Shown here in pieces: positions 22,340 through 33,901 of a stretch of 64,000 nt of DNA. The notes beneath the pieces were generated by a model. That model saw nothing but the letters and a program-made list of their open reading frames with translations. It was not told where the DNA came from and ran no database searches. Source of the stretch: Macrobrachium rosenbergii (lineage: Eukaryota; Arthropoda; Malacostraca; Decapoda; Palaemonidae); contig NC_089768.1 of assembly GCF_040412425.1 (NCBI RefSeq), positions 699,001 through 763,000 of the forward strand. The letters are read 5' to 3'. Numbering within the stretch: position 1 is the first letter of the stretch; every line of letters starts with the position of its first letter. The translations under genes were made by a program, and so were the position numbers.

Positions 22340-24770
22340 ATACTTTCTTTATGTGTTTGATATTTATTAATACAAACCCACAATTTGTGATAACCTTGCA
22401 TAAGCCATCGTTCCCCTGCATCTGTGTCTTTGGGTTGATGGCCAAGGGCGTATTTAGAGAAGCTACCCGAGTGAGTGGTAATGCTTCTCTTCCAGTAGCC
22501 CTTTATTTAGATACTGAAGGCGTTCCCCTGTACGTTTGCAGATATTAGATTGGGACGTAATATCTTTGCTCCCCTACATTGATCAGGACGTAAGATTTCG
22601 CCTCCCATCATGGGCTCCCACCCTCCGTGTACGAAGGGCATCACTACTTCCTTCCTACTTGTGCTGAGTGTTGTTTTTGCCACCTGCACTTAGAGTTGTG
22701 GTAAGAGGGAGAGGTTGAGGGCGTCGTCGGTATACACTCTGCTTCCACGACGCCCTTGGTGGCCACAGTACCTGGTTGGAATGATAGTTCCATATCGGGA
22801 TCGTTCCGACACTGTTCCCGCTGATGTGGATCGATCGCTGTCATTGCTGGCCTTCACATATGCCGTGGCACTGCCTCTGGCGTATCTGTGGTCCACCTGC
22901 TCCTGCTGTTTCCTCTGTTGTGCTCCCGTTAACTCGACGACAGTCTCTGGGCGGCTGTTCCTGGTCTCCTGCCGCAGCCGCCCTGAATGTTCCTGTCGCT
23001 GCTGGTGACTTTCATGTGATGTTCCTGGCTGTTGCTGTAGCTCTGAACCGCTTCCCGTAGCTCCTGCATCGGCTGTCCTGATCATGCCTGCTGCTTCTCC
23101 TGGTGGTGGTGCCCGGGGCCGCTTCTGTTTTGTTCCATCCTAGCTGCCCTGAAGGTTATGATGGCCGCCATCCTGTAGAAGTTGTCAGAGTGAAGGTGAA
23201 GGAAGTTGTCCTGTGGAAGCTGTGTTCTTGGCCATCGCGGTAGCTCCTGCATCAGCTGTCCTGATCATGCCTGCTGCTTCTCATGGTGGTCGTGTCCTGG
23301 GCTGCTGCCGTTGTGTTCCTGCCTAGCTGCCCTGGAGGTTGCCATGTTTCGTGTCCACAATCCTGTAGAAGATGTCGGCATGAAGGTGAAGGAAGTCACC
23401 CTGTGGAAGTAGCCGACGCTTCTTCATCTTATCTTCGATTTCATCTTCTGCTGTCTTCCCTTCCTCTCCTGAGGTCCAAGGAGGTCCCGGGAATCAGACA
23501 GACCTCCGTCGGTCGGCTGAAGGAGAGGAAGGCTGCTTCTTCCCCTTGATGCCCTTGGACGTCTAGGGACTGCCTCCTTCCAAGGAGGCAGTGGGTCTCT
23601 GGCTCTTCCTGACTTTCGGGTTAGGAAACCGATTTGAGTACAGTACCCCTGGGTTCTGTGTTTCGGGAGCCGCGGGCGCACAGACCTCGGTTTGCGATCC
23701 CGTTCCCAGTCCTAGAGGTTCTGCCTCTAAGATGGGGGCTGCTTTGGGTGCTCGTTTGCGAACACCGTCTCCGCTACCCGGGCCGTGCCTGCTCCCCTGA
23801 CCCCCCTGGTTGCTCCTGTGCCTTCTGCTGCTCCTTCGTGGATGGGGGACCTGACTGCCATCCTGAGGGAGATGACAAATAAGAAGTCAAAGAAGAGACC
23901 AAGGAAGGTTTCGTCGTCTTCGTCATCATCGTCGTCGTCATCTGCTCCCTCTTCTTCCTCTTCTTTCAAGGCTCGCCAGCCGAAGAAGAAGCCTGCCTCT
24001 CCCCCCACAAGAAGTCTCGCATCAAGACTTCTAAGGGACTGCCTCCTTCCACAGGGAAGGCATTGGGATCTCTCGTTGCCTCTTCCTGGTCCATGAACCA
24101 GGGAACTGTTCTGTTGACCCCCAAGTCAGTCTTATCGGGAGCCGAGGGCATGCAGACCATGGTTTGCACTCCCTTGCTGCACCTAAGAAGCCTGCTTCTA
24201 AGGCCAGCGGGACGTGTCAGACACTCTCTCGCGAGTTGCTCCGAGCACCCGGGTCTCTAAGGAGACCCGAGTACCCCAGTCTGGCATGGGAGAAACCTCT
24301 CTCCGTACCAATTCGGGCACGGAATGGGAGAAAGAGTCTGGGCATGCAGGTGCCCAGGCTCTTCCTGCTGGTGCTTCTGCGAAAGCATTCTCCTCGACCC
24401 GGGTTGCCGTCTCTACCATGGGTTGGTGACCGCTCCTGGCAGCAAGACCAGTGAGAGCGCCCGATCCTCCTCGCCTGTCTCCTCTATCTCCTGGGCTCCT
24501 CCCAGGGGCCATGAGTCAGACAGGAAGAACTGCAGCAAGTTGCCTCCCCAGAGTTCTACCTCGGGGGTGTACATGCCTGGCTCGGTCCTTGGTTCGGCCA
24601 GGTCATACGCCCACATGGTGCAGGAAGGATCATGGGGTTCTGCCGAGGTTCTCCCTCCTGCAGGGAGAGTAGATCAGGAGGACCGCACCCTGGAAGGACT
24701 CGAGGGTCCTCTTCCCCAGGACGTGGACACCCCCGCGATACAGAGGACTTTTGCTGAGGTAATTGCACTG
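22340..24770 (+). pseudogene. gag: DIRS-A copy 2 gag, 5' part (A2-type amino region)
   Basis: First part of the DIRS-A structural gene, read in several frames. The region 22950-23420 is made of two imperfect repeats of about 200 bp (GCTCCTGCATC and GTCCTGATCATGCCTGCTG recur) that encode a segment with HPVE and KVKEV. From 23590 it matches copy 1 gag: a basic Ser-rich block KKSKKRPRKVSSSSSS, then SGAEGMQTMV, PSSRALG-like low complexity and finally QRTFAEV at 24752. The reading is cut at 24770 by DIRS-B and resumes at 31250. The cysteine-rich start seen in A1 was not found here; the A2 leader and start region are different. It is a frameshifted, interrupted pseudogene. Confidence 0.6.
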
Positions 24771-24930
24771 TTTAACACATACAACTTACCTGTTAGTTAC
24801 ATATAGCTTTAGTCTTTGACGTCACGGCAAAATTTCAAAACGCGCGGCAGCGCCAGTCCGAATATCGGGTGATCGCCTTACCTGCCCTCTGTCGGGGTAC
24901 TAGAACTATTCCAACATGCTTCAGAATAAT
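24771..24930 (+). repeat. DIRS-B left ITR
   Basis: About 160 bp, complementary to 31070-31225. Shared inner words include AGCTTTAGTCTTTGACGTCA and CCAACATGCTTCAGAATAA. Confidence 0.92.
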
Positions 24931-25084
24931 TTTGCCGTCACGCCGCGACATTGTTGTCGGTACTCGAGCGAAATTTCATTGTATCTGCCTACATCGAGCT
25001 GTTTTCACTTGGTGAAGTACTCTCTTGTTGGTTTGCGGCTTTGCCAGTTATTTGTCACCTATTTAGTCAGGTTTTCTGATAATT

Positions 25085-27489
25085 ATGTCAGATTCTGGGT
25101 CTTATACCTTTAGGGTATGCAGCAAAGGCTGTAAGACGAGGTTGGTCAAGGCTAGTCTTGATCCTCATTCAATTTGTGTGGCTTGTAGAGGTCAGGAATG
25201 TTCATATGAGAGGAAGTGTGATGAATGTGTCAGTATGACTGAAAAAGATTGGAAGGCTCTATCTAAGTATGTAAAGAAGCTTGAGAAAGATAGAGCCAGG
25301 AAAGCTTTAGCTAGAAGTTCTTCTTCTCTCTCTCAAACCGGAATCTCCCTTAGCTATGCAGGAAACTTCTATTAATATCCCCGTGGCTACTAATATTCCT
25401 ATTCCTGACTCTGATATCCCTGAACCCGTTACATCGTGTCTGAGTATCAAGTCCAGATGGACGCCAGATTTAACCTTATTGTGGGCACCATGGAGGATAT
25501 TGGCGTTAACGTGAAATCCCTTCATGAGCGTATGGATTCTTTCCAAGATATTGTGAATAATTTAAGTGCAGTGCAAAGTGTTAGTGTGGTGGAGGAGGTG
25601 GTTGCTCGGCCTACTCGTTCTCCCTAGACCTAAGCCTCTGTCAAGCTCCCTGCTCCTGGGAGAAGACATGCTGAAAGTCCAAGGGAGGCGAGTGGGGTCT
25701 GCTCACGAGCAGCCGCCCCTCGAACAGTCCTGTTGTTTCCCAGGCTGTTTCAGAGCGCCGTTGGAAAGGCGACTCAAGGAAGTGTCTTTCTTCAAGCTCC
25801 AGTGATTCGCCTGCAGAGGCTGGAGATTTCCGACGAGTCTAGACCATTGAAGAGGTCCAGGAATCTTTCGCCTTCAGCGGTTCAGAAGAAGAAGCCATTT
25901 CGCTTATCACAGCCTTCCTGTAGTTTTTGGGAGAGTCCGGAGAGATTTTCGTCGTCAGAAGAGTCTTCTCCCAGGCGCAAGGCTCATGTGCGCAAGAGGT
26001 ATAAGACTTCCCATTCGGTATTGCCCAGCGTTCCCGGTGTTTCTCCTTTGGTTTCACGTAAGCCTTTTGTGGCTTCTGCGCCTCTTCCTCATCACGATCC
26101 TGGCTCTACTGATCATCGTTCCCCAGTTGGATCCTCGTCTACTCATGACTTTCTTCGAGCGATGCACAAGAAAATTGGAAGCATTCTTGGTGGGCTCGGA
26201 AGGCCTGGTTCTTCTCCAGCAAAGCCTTCTGAAGTGTATTTGATGCCTCCTCCTTCGTCTCGAGCTCTCGGAGCGCCCAGTACGAAAGCTCCTCCTCGAT
26301 CTGTGTCTCTTGATCCTCCTTTGGTTCAGGCTCAGGATCAGGCTCAGACGCGCCTAGTCAGGCTCAGGCGCTCCCTCAAGATTTAGCGCTCTCTCAGGCT
26401 CAAGCGCCTCAGGTAGCGCCAGGTGAGGCGCCATCCCAGGCTCCTTTTGTGGCGCCAGTTCAGGCTCCTCTTGTGGCGCCAGTTCAGGCTCCTCTTGTGG
26501 CGCCAGTTCAGGCTCCTCTTGTGGCGCCTACTCAGGCTCAGGCTCCTCCTCAAGCTCTTATTCAGGCTCCTACTCCTCCTTCACAAGATGTGTATGTGCA
26601 AGCGGAAGGTTTTTCTCCTATTTCGTCTGAGGAAGAAGTTGTGGAAGAGTTTCCTGTAGACGAACCAGACTCCTCTCGCTGGATTATAAGAAGCTTCTTC
26701 GCTTCTTTATTGATAATTTTCCTGAGGATTTTGCACCTGCGGCCCGGCTTCCCTCTCTCTCTCAGTACGCAAGAGACTGAAAGCCTCCTACCTCTTCCTT
26801 TATGAAGTTAGTGCTTTCTATTTCAGCCAAGAAGGTATTAAAGAAAATGAACTCCTGGTTGGAAGACAAACGTGATCAGGGGAAAACCACTTTCTGCTTC
26901 CCTCCTTCCAAGCTTTCTACTAAGACGAAGGCTTGCTACGACACTGGGGAAGTTTTCTCTCTGGGAGCTTCTGCCTCCTCTCAGGGAGACTTCTCCAGTC
27001 TCGTTGATTCTACTCGTCGTTCTCGATGAACTCGCCTCGATTTTCTTCTCTCCTTCAGAGTTGGACCACCTTTTGAAGAACGTTTTCCGAGTTTTGGAAG
27101 TCATCAGTTTTATGGACTGGACTATTGGCGCTTTGGGTAGGAAGGTAAAGTCTTTGGTCTTTCCGGCGCATTTTGATGATTTCTCTTCTGTTATGTCCTG
27201 CTTAGATAAAGGGATTCGTGACGGTGCGTCTGAGTTAGCCTCCATCTTCACGTTAGGAGTTCTTAAGAAGCGACAACTTTGGTGCTCTTTTGTCGCTCGT
27301 GGAGTCTCTAGGACTCAAAGATCGGCTCTTCTTTTCGCACCTCTGGATAAGAAGTACCTTTTCCCTCAAGAACTTGTGGCCGAAGTGTCGAAATCCCTTA
27401 CTCAGAAGTCCACACAGGACCTTTTGGCGCAATCCACTGTAAACCAAAAGCTCCTCAACCTTCTCTGCCAGCGCAAACTCGTCCTCTAG
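25085..27489 (+). pseudogene. gag: DIRS-B gag-like ORF1 (frameshifted)
   Basis: Starts MSDSGSYTFRV at an ATG. The amino-terminal cysteine cluster is CSKGC, LDPHSICVACRGQEC, KCDEC and TEKDW, followed by a Lys-rich helix (KYVKKLEKDRARKA). Frame changes follow near 25370 and 25630. The middle part (25733-26386) is Ser/Pro rich. A 24-bp repeat at about 26440-26530 encodes VAPVQAPL four times. The carboxyl part (26800-27490) contains ISAKKVLKKMNSWLEDK, AQ/SQGDFSSLVDS-like sequence, SELDHLLKNVFRV and SFMDWTIGALGRKVK, which align with DIRS-C gag. It probably forms the particle core, but this copy has at least four frameshifts. Confidence 0.75.
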
Positions 27490-27558
27490 TTAATCAAGAT
27501 AGGCCCTTTCGTGGCAGGCCCTCACCCGTACAGGATCTAGTTTCGGGCAAAGCAAGAT

Positions 27559-29400
27559 TTGTCTCCAAGGCTATCAAACCCTCAATTAAAAAGTGATCTG
27601 CATGTCCTCCATGCACTAGTAGGAGCCAGACTTCAGCAGTTCTGGCAAATTTGGGAGGAGATCGGAGCGGACCAGTGGACCACGTCCGTGCTAAAGGAAG
27701 GATATTCTATCCCCTTCCTTAAGAGGCCCCTCTTGCAACAGAACCTTTAGCTTTGACAGCATATTCCAGCAACTTAGAAAATGCTCGGTTCTGAGTGCGG
27801 AAGTAGACTCCATGCTTTTAAAAGGAGCGATAGAGATCGTGGAAGAAGTCAACTCTCCAGGCTTTTACAACCGCCTTTTTCTTGTTCCAAAGGCCTCAGG
27901 CGGCTGGAGACCAGTCCTGGACGTGAGTTCTCTCAACCTTTTCGTGGAGAAAACCAGTTTCTCGATGGAGACGTCGCAATCCGTCCTCAATTCTCTTCGT
28001 CCGGGGATTGGATGGTCTCAATAGATCTGCAGGACGCTTACTTTCACATTCCGATCCATCCCGCGTCCCAGGAAGTTTCTTCGCCGTTTTCCAGGAGAAG
28101 ACTTATCAGTTCAGGACTCTGTGCTTGGTCTGTCCACAGCCCTCAAGTATTCACAAGAGTTATATCCACTGTTGCCAAAGCTCTTCATCTCAGAGGAATA
28201 AAGATCTCTCTCTATCTAGACGATTGGCTCCTTCGTTCCCAGTCTCAGTCTCAGTGCTTGGAGGATTTGAAAGTAACTCTCGACTTGACACAGAAGCTAG
28301 GACTTCTAATCAATTGGAAGAAGTCTCACCTATCTCCTCACAATCCAGGATCTATTTAGGAGTGAGACTGGAAACAGTTCCTTTCTGGCTTTTCCGTCAG
28401 ATCAAAGAATCTCGGACTGTCTCGCAAAAGTCCAGAACTTTCTGGATATGGATACCTGTTCATAAAGGCTTGGATGAGCCTCCTGGGAACTCTGGCGTCA
28501 ATAGAAAGTTTGTCTCCCTGGGGAGACTTCACATGAGGCCCCTTCAATTCTACCTCAGGGAGCAATGGAACAGGAAAACGCTTCCAGACTCCTTCTCCTT
28601 TCCAATCTCGGACCGTATCAAGGAGGATCTAAGGTGGTGGTTAGATCGAAGAAAATTAGAGAAAGGTCTCTCTCTTTTCCGTCGAACCCAACCACGAACT
28701 GTTTGCAGACTCGTCAAGTAGGATGGGGAGCGACGTTGGGGGGTAAAAGAAATTTCAGGTTTGTGGAATGCGACAGAAAAAGAATGGCACATCAACAAGA
28801 AGGAGTTGAAAGCAATCCACCTGAGTCTCGTACACTCCCTACCATTCGTACAGGGACAAACAGTTCTGGTTCATTCAGACAGCACCACAGCGTTGTCTTA
28901 CATAAAAAAACAGGGGGCACTCATTCTTACTCCTCAGCGAGGTAGCAAGAGACCTCCTTTGTGGGCAGAGAAGCACAAGATTCTGCTCCTAACGAGATTC
29001 ATTCAGGAGCCCTCAACGTGAGAGCGGACTCCTTGAGCAGGAAGTACCAGGTTCTGTCCACAGAGTGGATTTTGCACGAAGAAGTGTGCAAGTCGCTGTG
29101 GAGACTTTGGGGTCAACCTCTGGTAGACCTGTTCAAACAACGAACAAGTCGAACAGGCTCCCAATCTTCTGCTCTCCTGTCCCGGACCAAGCAGCCTTCC
29201 AGACGGACGCAATGCTACTGAATTGGTCGGGTCTGGACCTTTACGCCTTCCGCCGTTCAAGATGTTAGGTGCGGTGTTGAGGAAATTTCAGCACCACTCC
29301 AACACCAGGATGACGTTGATAGCCCCCTTCTGGCCTTCCAGGGATTGGTTCCCAGTTCTCATGGATCTCTTGATCGACTTCCGAGGAGCCTTCCAAACAG
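27559..29400 (+). pseudogene. pol: DIRS-B reverse transcriptase and RNase H (frameshifted)
   Basis: Begins with the DIRS RT lead-in GARLQQFWQIWEEIG and LKEGYSIPF. NSPGFYNRLFLVPK and GGWRPVLDVSSLNLF are in one frame to about 28003. A one-base change at a GGGG run shifts to GDWMVSIDLQDAYFHIPIH, so motif A is intact. Another shift passes FRTLCFG-like codons and returns for PQVFTRV and the catalytic YLDD (28213-28224, LYLDDWLL). RNase H is partly readable: KEWHINKKELKAIHLSL, VHSDSTTALSYIKKQG and RADSLSRK. The tail has FCSPVPDQAAFQTDAM and LDLYAF, typical of DIRS Pol ends. Catalytic residues look preserved but the frame does not. Confidence 0.82.
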
Positions 29401-30526
29401 AGTAGATTTACTCAGACAGCCCCACTTCAGGAGATTTCACGAAAACCTGTCAAGTCTGCGGCTAACTGCGTTCAGACTATCGAACGTCTACTCAGAAGCA
29501 AAGGACTTTTCAAGAAAGCGGCTCAATCCATCGCTAGAGCCAGAAGACCATCTTCGATCAAGGTCTATGAGTCCAAGTGGAATATGTTTCGTTCATGGTG
29601 CAAAGATCATGACATTTCCTCTTCCAGAACCTCGGTGACGAGATTGCGGATTTTCTTTTGTTCCTCGGGAATAAGAACCTTTCTGTATCCACACTTAAAG
29701 GTTATCGTAGCATGCTGGCTACTGTTTTTCGTCACAGAGGTTTGGATATCTCTAATAACCAAGATATAACGGACCTTATTAAATCCTTCTCGGTACCTCT
29801 AAGAGGTCAGATGCTAAAGTTGTTTCGTGGAATCTTGATGTAGTCCTGAAGTGGCTTATGTCTGAGAAATTTGAACCTATGGATTCTGCTTCTTTAAGAG
29901 ATCTTACGAGGAAAACCCTCTTTTTAGTTTTGTTAGCTACAGCTAAGAGAATCAGTGAGATCCACGCCTTGGATAAGAGAGTAGGATTCTCTGCTTCAAA
30001 AGCAATTTGTTCTTTCAAACTGTTTTTATGGCCAAGAACGAGACCCCTTCGCACCGTGGCCTCGCTCTTTTGAGATTCCGAGTCTGTCGGAATTGGTAGG
30101 TAAGGAGCAGGAGAGGTTCCTCTGCCCAGTCAGAGCCTTGAAATATTATTTGCGAAGGACTAAAGATATTAGGGGTCCTTCAGATTCCTTATGGTGTTCG
30201 GTCAGGAACCCTCTTAGACCAATGTCCAAGAATGCCATGTCCTTTTTATTAGAGATCTGATTTCTGAAGCTCACTCCAATATTTCAGAGAATGATTTGAA
30301 AATGTGTAAAGTGAAGGCTCACGAAGTGAGGGCTATCTCTACTTCTCTCGCTTATAAAAGGAACCTCTCCCTTCAAGATATTGTGCAAGCAACCTACTGG
30401 AGATGTAAGTCTGTATTTGCTTTGCATTATCTCTCGCAAGTGCAGACAGTGTTTGATGAGTGCAGCACGTTAGGGCCCTTTGTTGTATCTGGCACGGTAA
30501 TGGGTAAAGGGGTAAAGGAGGATTAA
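29400..30526 (+). pseudogene. DIRS-B tyrosine recombinase (frameshifted)
   Basis: Recombinase that should insert the circular DNA copy. The amino half includes SIKVYESKWNMF-like codons, STLKGYRSMLATVFRHRG and LDISNNQDITDLIKSF. After frame changes near 29825 and 30055 the catalytic set is visible: Arg in ATAKRISEIHAL (about 29948), His and Arg in KAHEVRAIS (about 30320 and 30329), Trp in TYWRCKS (about 30398) and Tyr in LHYLSQ (about 30428). The box order R, HxxR, W, Y matches DIRS recombinases. One more break lies near 30250. It is inactive here but close in sequence to the open DIRS-C gene. Confidence 0.8.
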
Positions 30527-30931
30527 CCTACCTTTACTTACTTGTTTTTTGGAGTGTGAAGGTTTTTACGGTTGTCTGTGAGGGTAAGTGTTGGTTAGTT
30601 TTACCCCACAGTTGGTTTTGGTTTTTATGGTTATGCTTTTTCTTTGGTGTTGGGTGACCCCTTTGTAATTCATGATGTTTGTGCTGCGCCTGAGCAGGGG
30701 CATACTTGTGGTATTGTCACGGCCATGTCCTAGGTGACTGATACCCAGCTTAAGCAATCTGCGACCAGGTCATTATACCCAGCGGTTGCTCTAAGGATAG
30801 TAGGTTACTGAGGCAGTAACTGTGGAATCAGCTACCTTAGCAGGTGAGGAACTAAGAAATTTTCTACATTAATAACCTTAATGTTTCCAACAACTCTTTT
30901 AGCTGTCATTGCCCCACCTCCTAAAGGTGTC

Positions 30932-31031
30932 AATCAGCTATATGTAACTAACAGGTAAGTTGTATGTGTTAAAATGACATTTTTATTCTAAAATAATGTT
31001 TAACACATACTTACCTGTTAGTTACATATAT
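30932..31031. repeat. DIRS-B internal complementary region
   Basis: The left half (ending GTTGTATGTGTTAAA) is the complement of the left ITR tip, including the private ACAAC variant. The right half (starting TGACATTTTTATTCTA) is the complement of the right ITR tip. It thus stores the sequence of the joined ends and lets the element rebuild complete ends during replication, as described for DIRS-1. Confidence 0.93.
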
Positions 31032-31069
31032 TTAAAGCCCACCCTCCTCCCCACGGGGACAGGTAGGCA

Positions 31070-31249
31070 AATTATTCTGAAGCATGTTGGAATAGTTCCT
31101 AGTACCCACAGAGGGCAGGTAAGGGCGATCACCCGATATTCGGACTGGCGCTGCGTTTTTTGAAATTTTGCCGTGACGTCAAAGACTAAAGCTATATGTA
31201 ACTAACAGGTAAGTATGTGTTAAACATTATTTTAGAATAAAAATGTCAT
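31070..31249 (-). repeat. DIRS-B right ITR
   Basis: Complement of the left ITR plus about 25 outer bases (TTATTTTAGAATAAAAATG). It ends at TGTCAT directly before the resumed DIRS-A gag. Confidence 0.92.
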
Positions 31250-32214
31250 ATTTGTCAGCACAACGACCTCGGGGAAGGGACCACGGCTTTGTCTGTGGAT
31301 CGTTCGTCACGCCTTGGATCCTTTTGGGGACCCAAGAAGAAACCCAAGGCTTCTGTGGGGCTGCCGTGGTCCATGCTTGCCAAGGGGTTCCTCGATCAGG
31401 TGAATGGTCTTGTGTCTGGGCAGGACAGTTCACTTCGATCGAACCGCTCGGACAAGCTACTTCCCCCTCCTCTGCCTCGCTAGAAGCATTTCTACAATCT
31501 GTAGGAGAGGTCATTGCCATCTAAGCAGGTTGACCCGGACCTGGTTCACCTGGATCCAGGTCTCTCGTTGCAGCAGTTTACTGCAGAGAGTATCTCCCTC
31601 TCAGCAAGAGGCCACAACCCTGGAAGCCACCGCCATGGTGGCTTTCCAGGCAGTCTCTTGGCTGGATCTGTGGTCCTTCACAGTATCCAAAGTGGCTGCT
31701 TCCTTGGGCACTATCCTACCTGGGGAAGACTCCCCTTTCAGGAGACAATGCCAGTCTGGAGGTAGAGCTGTCTCCTACCTCGCCCACCAGATGGCAAACC
31801 TGTGGGCTAACCTGGCCCTGAAGCGAAGGGACGCTGTTCTTTCTCGCTTCTCCAGGTCCATGGAACCCGAGTCGGCAGTGACCCTGCGGAATGGACCGTT
31901 GCTGGGTTCTACCTCTCTCTTCCCTCGAGAGTTGGTGGACGCTGCAGTGGACAAGCGTCGGGCCAGTGACAGCGACCGGCTTGTTCACTAGGCAGTGGCC
32001 AAGACCTCTGGGTCTTCGCGTTCCACTGCGGCCAGGCCCTCGGGTTCAGGCTAGCACTTCCTCGGCCCATAAGAAGTCCCAGTCTTCGAAGGGATCCCGT
32101 GGAAACGCCCAGCCTTCTTCTTCCTCTGGAAAGGGTGGGTCTTCCCGCCCCTTTCAGCCCGCTTTCCAAACTGGAAAAGGGGGCAAAGGGAAGAAGAAGA
32201 AGGGGAAATGCTAG
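31250..32214 (+). pseudogene. gag: DIRS-A copy 2 gag, 3' part
   Basis: Continues the gag interrupted at 24770. DLGEGTTALSVDRSSRL and GSFWGPKKKPKASVG match copy 1 (SYWGPKKEPKASVG), and VNGLVSGQDSS follows. A frame change near 31500 leads to MVAFQAVSWLDLW, GGRAVSYLAHQMANLW and PRELVDAAVDKRRASDS, a helical region probably corresponding to the capsid-like part. A stop at about 31990 and a frame change lead to the basic Ser-rich tail (KKSQSSKGSRGN, GKGGKGKKKKGKC) that ends at 32214, just before the RT lead-in. The tail may bind RNA; this is inferred from composition only. Confidence 0.7.
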
Positions 32215-32229
32215 GGGCAGCATTCCCCC

Positions 32230-33901
32230 CCAATGGCTGCTGAAGAGGGGTTGGGGTGCCTGTCGAGCCATTGGGCAACGTGGCAGCGACATGGAGCCGA
32301 GACCTGGATAGTAGATGTCCTTGGGGAGGGATGTCTACTGCCCTTCGAGTCTCGGCCACCCCTCACCTACATACCGGTCCGTCTCCGCACCTACATCCAT
32401 GGAACAGCGAAGGACTCCACACTAGTGCAAGAAGTGCAAGCCATGCTGAGCAAGGGTGCTGTGGAAGTTGTGTCTGACAGGTCTCCAGGCTTTTACAGCC
32501 GTCTTCCTCGTAGAGAAAGCCACAGGGGGATGGAGACCGGTCATAGACCTCTTTCCCCTGAACCGATTCATTCGCCAGATGGGTTCACAATGGAAACGAC
32601 ACGTTCTGTGCTTGCTTCCATCAGGGAGAACGACTTCATGCTTACGGTGGACTTGAAGGATGCCTATTTCCATATGCCCATTCATCCATCCTCTCGCAAG
32701 TACCTCCGCTTTATCCTCAGGGAGTCGGTCTTCCAATTCAGGGCACTCTGCTTCGGGCTCTCGACCGCCCCCAGGTGTTCACGAGAGTCTTCTCTCTCGT
32801 GTCAGCTTGGGCTCATTCACACAGGATACATCTACTGAGGTACTTCGACGACTGGCTAGTCCTGGGGAGCTCCCGCTCGTAGTTGCTGAAGGACAGGGAT
32901 CGACTCCTCGAGTTTTGTCGCGATCTTGAGATCATGGTGAATCTTGAGAAGTCGGATCTATCCCCTAAGCAGAGGATAAAGTACCTGGGCATGCTGATAG
33001 ACACGGTAGCAGCGAAAGTCTTTCCCTTGGACTCTCGTATCAGCAGGTTCAGCCAGGCAGCAAAGCTGTTCCTGTCTCGACAGGAACAGCCAGCCTGGCA
33101 ATGGCAAGTCGTCATCGGTCACCTGTTGTTGCTGGAGAAGCTAGTACCTCATGGGCATCTTTACCTGCAGTCTCTACAATGGAGACTAGAGGAGTATTGG
33201 TCCCAGTCCCAAGACCCCCAGTCCTTTCTCATCCCTCTTTCTGAGGAGGTGAGAGAGGACCTTCGCTGATGGATGGATGGCAGGAACCTCTTGATAGGAG
33301 TATCTCTGCTACTCCCCCTCCGGACATGCTGCTGTTCTCAGATGCATCGACCGAGGGATGGGGCGCACACCTGGAGGAGTTGCTGACTTCGGGAGTGTGG
33401 CACCGAGATGACAAGCACCTTCACATCAACATCCTGGAACTCAAGGCAGCCTTCCTGGCTCTCCAAGAGTGCTGGGATCGAGTGATGGGACACTCCGTGG
33501 TACTGATGAGTGACAATACCGCGGTAGTGGCATACGTCAACAAGCAGGGGGGTCTAGTATCCCTCCCACTCCACCAGTTGACGATACAGGTGCACGAGTG
33601 GGCCATGGCTCACTCGATAGAGCTGTCAGCCAGGTACACTCCAGGCAAGAGGAGTGTCGTGGCAGACAAACCCAGCCACCAGAATCAAGTGATCGGAACC
33701 GAATGGTCCCTTCCCTCGGAAGGCACAGTAAGGCTATTCGACCTGTGGGGGCGTCCAGTCATCGATCTGTTCACCACCCAGCGCAACAGAAAACTCCATG
33801 TCATGTACTCTGTCGTGCCGGACCCATGGGCCGCTGAGGAGGACGCATTCCAGCACCCGTGGGACAACCTCGACGTCTACGCTTTCCTCCGTTCTGTCTG
33901 A
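32230..33901 (+). pseudogene. pol: DIRS-A copy 2 reverse transcriptase and RNase H
   Basis: The lead-in HWATWQRHGAETWIVDVL is followed by VQAMLSKGAVEVVSDRS, a short frame change, then SVLASIRENDFMLTVDLKDAYF (motif A intact) and FQFRALCFGLSTAP. Another break precedes the catalytic box, read as YFDD (RYFDDWLVLG, about 32838). VNLEKSDLSPKQRIKYLGM follows. A stop TGA at 33267-33269 replaces the Trp codon that copy 1 still has. RNase H is then open (33269-33901): SDAST, LELKAAFLAL, MSDNTAVVAYVNKQGG and VVADKPS supply the acidic residues, and VIDLFTTQRN and LDVYAF mark the Pol end. At least three breaks make it inactive. Confidence 0.82.

Larger units (their letters stand above)
24771..31249 (+). 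mobile_element. DIRS-B, complete DIRS1-type element
   Basis: About 6.48 kb with left ITR (24771-24930), gag, RT/RNase H, tyrosine recombinase, ICR (30932-31031) and right ITR (31070-31249). The left ITR tip reads TTTAACACATACAACTTACC. The right ITR complement reads ...AACACATACTTACC with an extra outer segment TGACATTTTTATTCTAAAA. The ICR contains both forms, each on the correct side. It sits in the gag of DIRS-A copy 2. All genes carry frameshifts, but gene order and both ends are complete. Confidence 0.93.
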
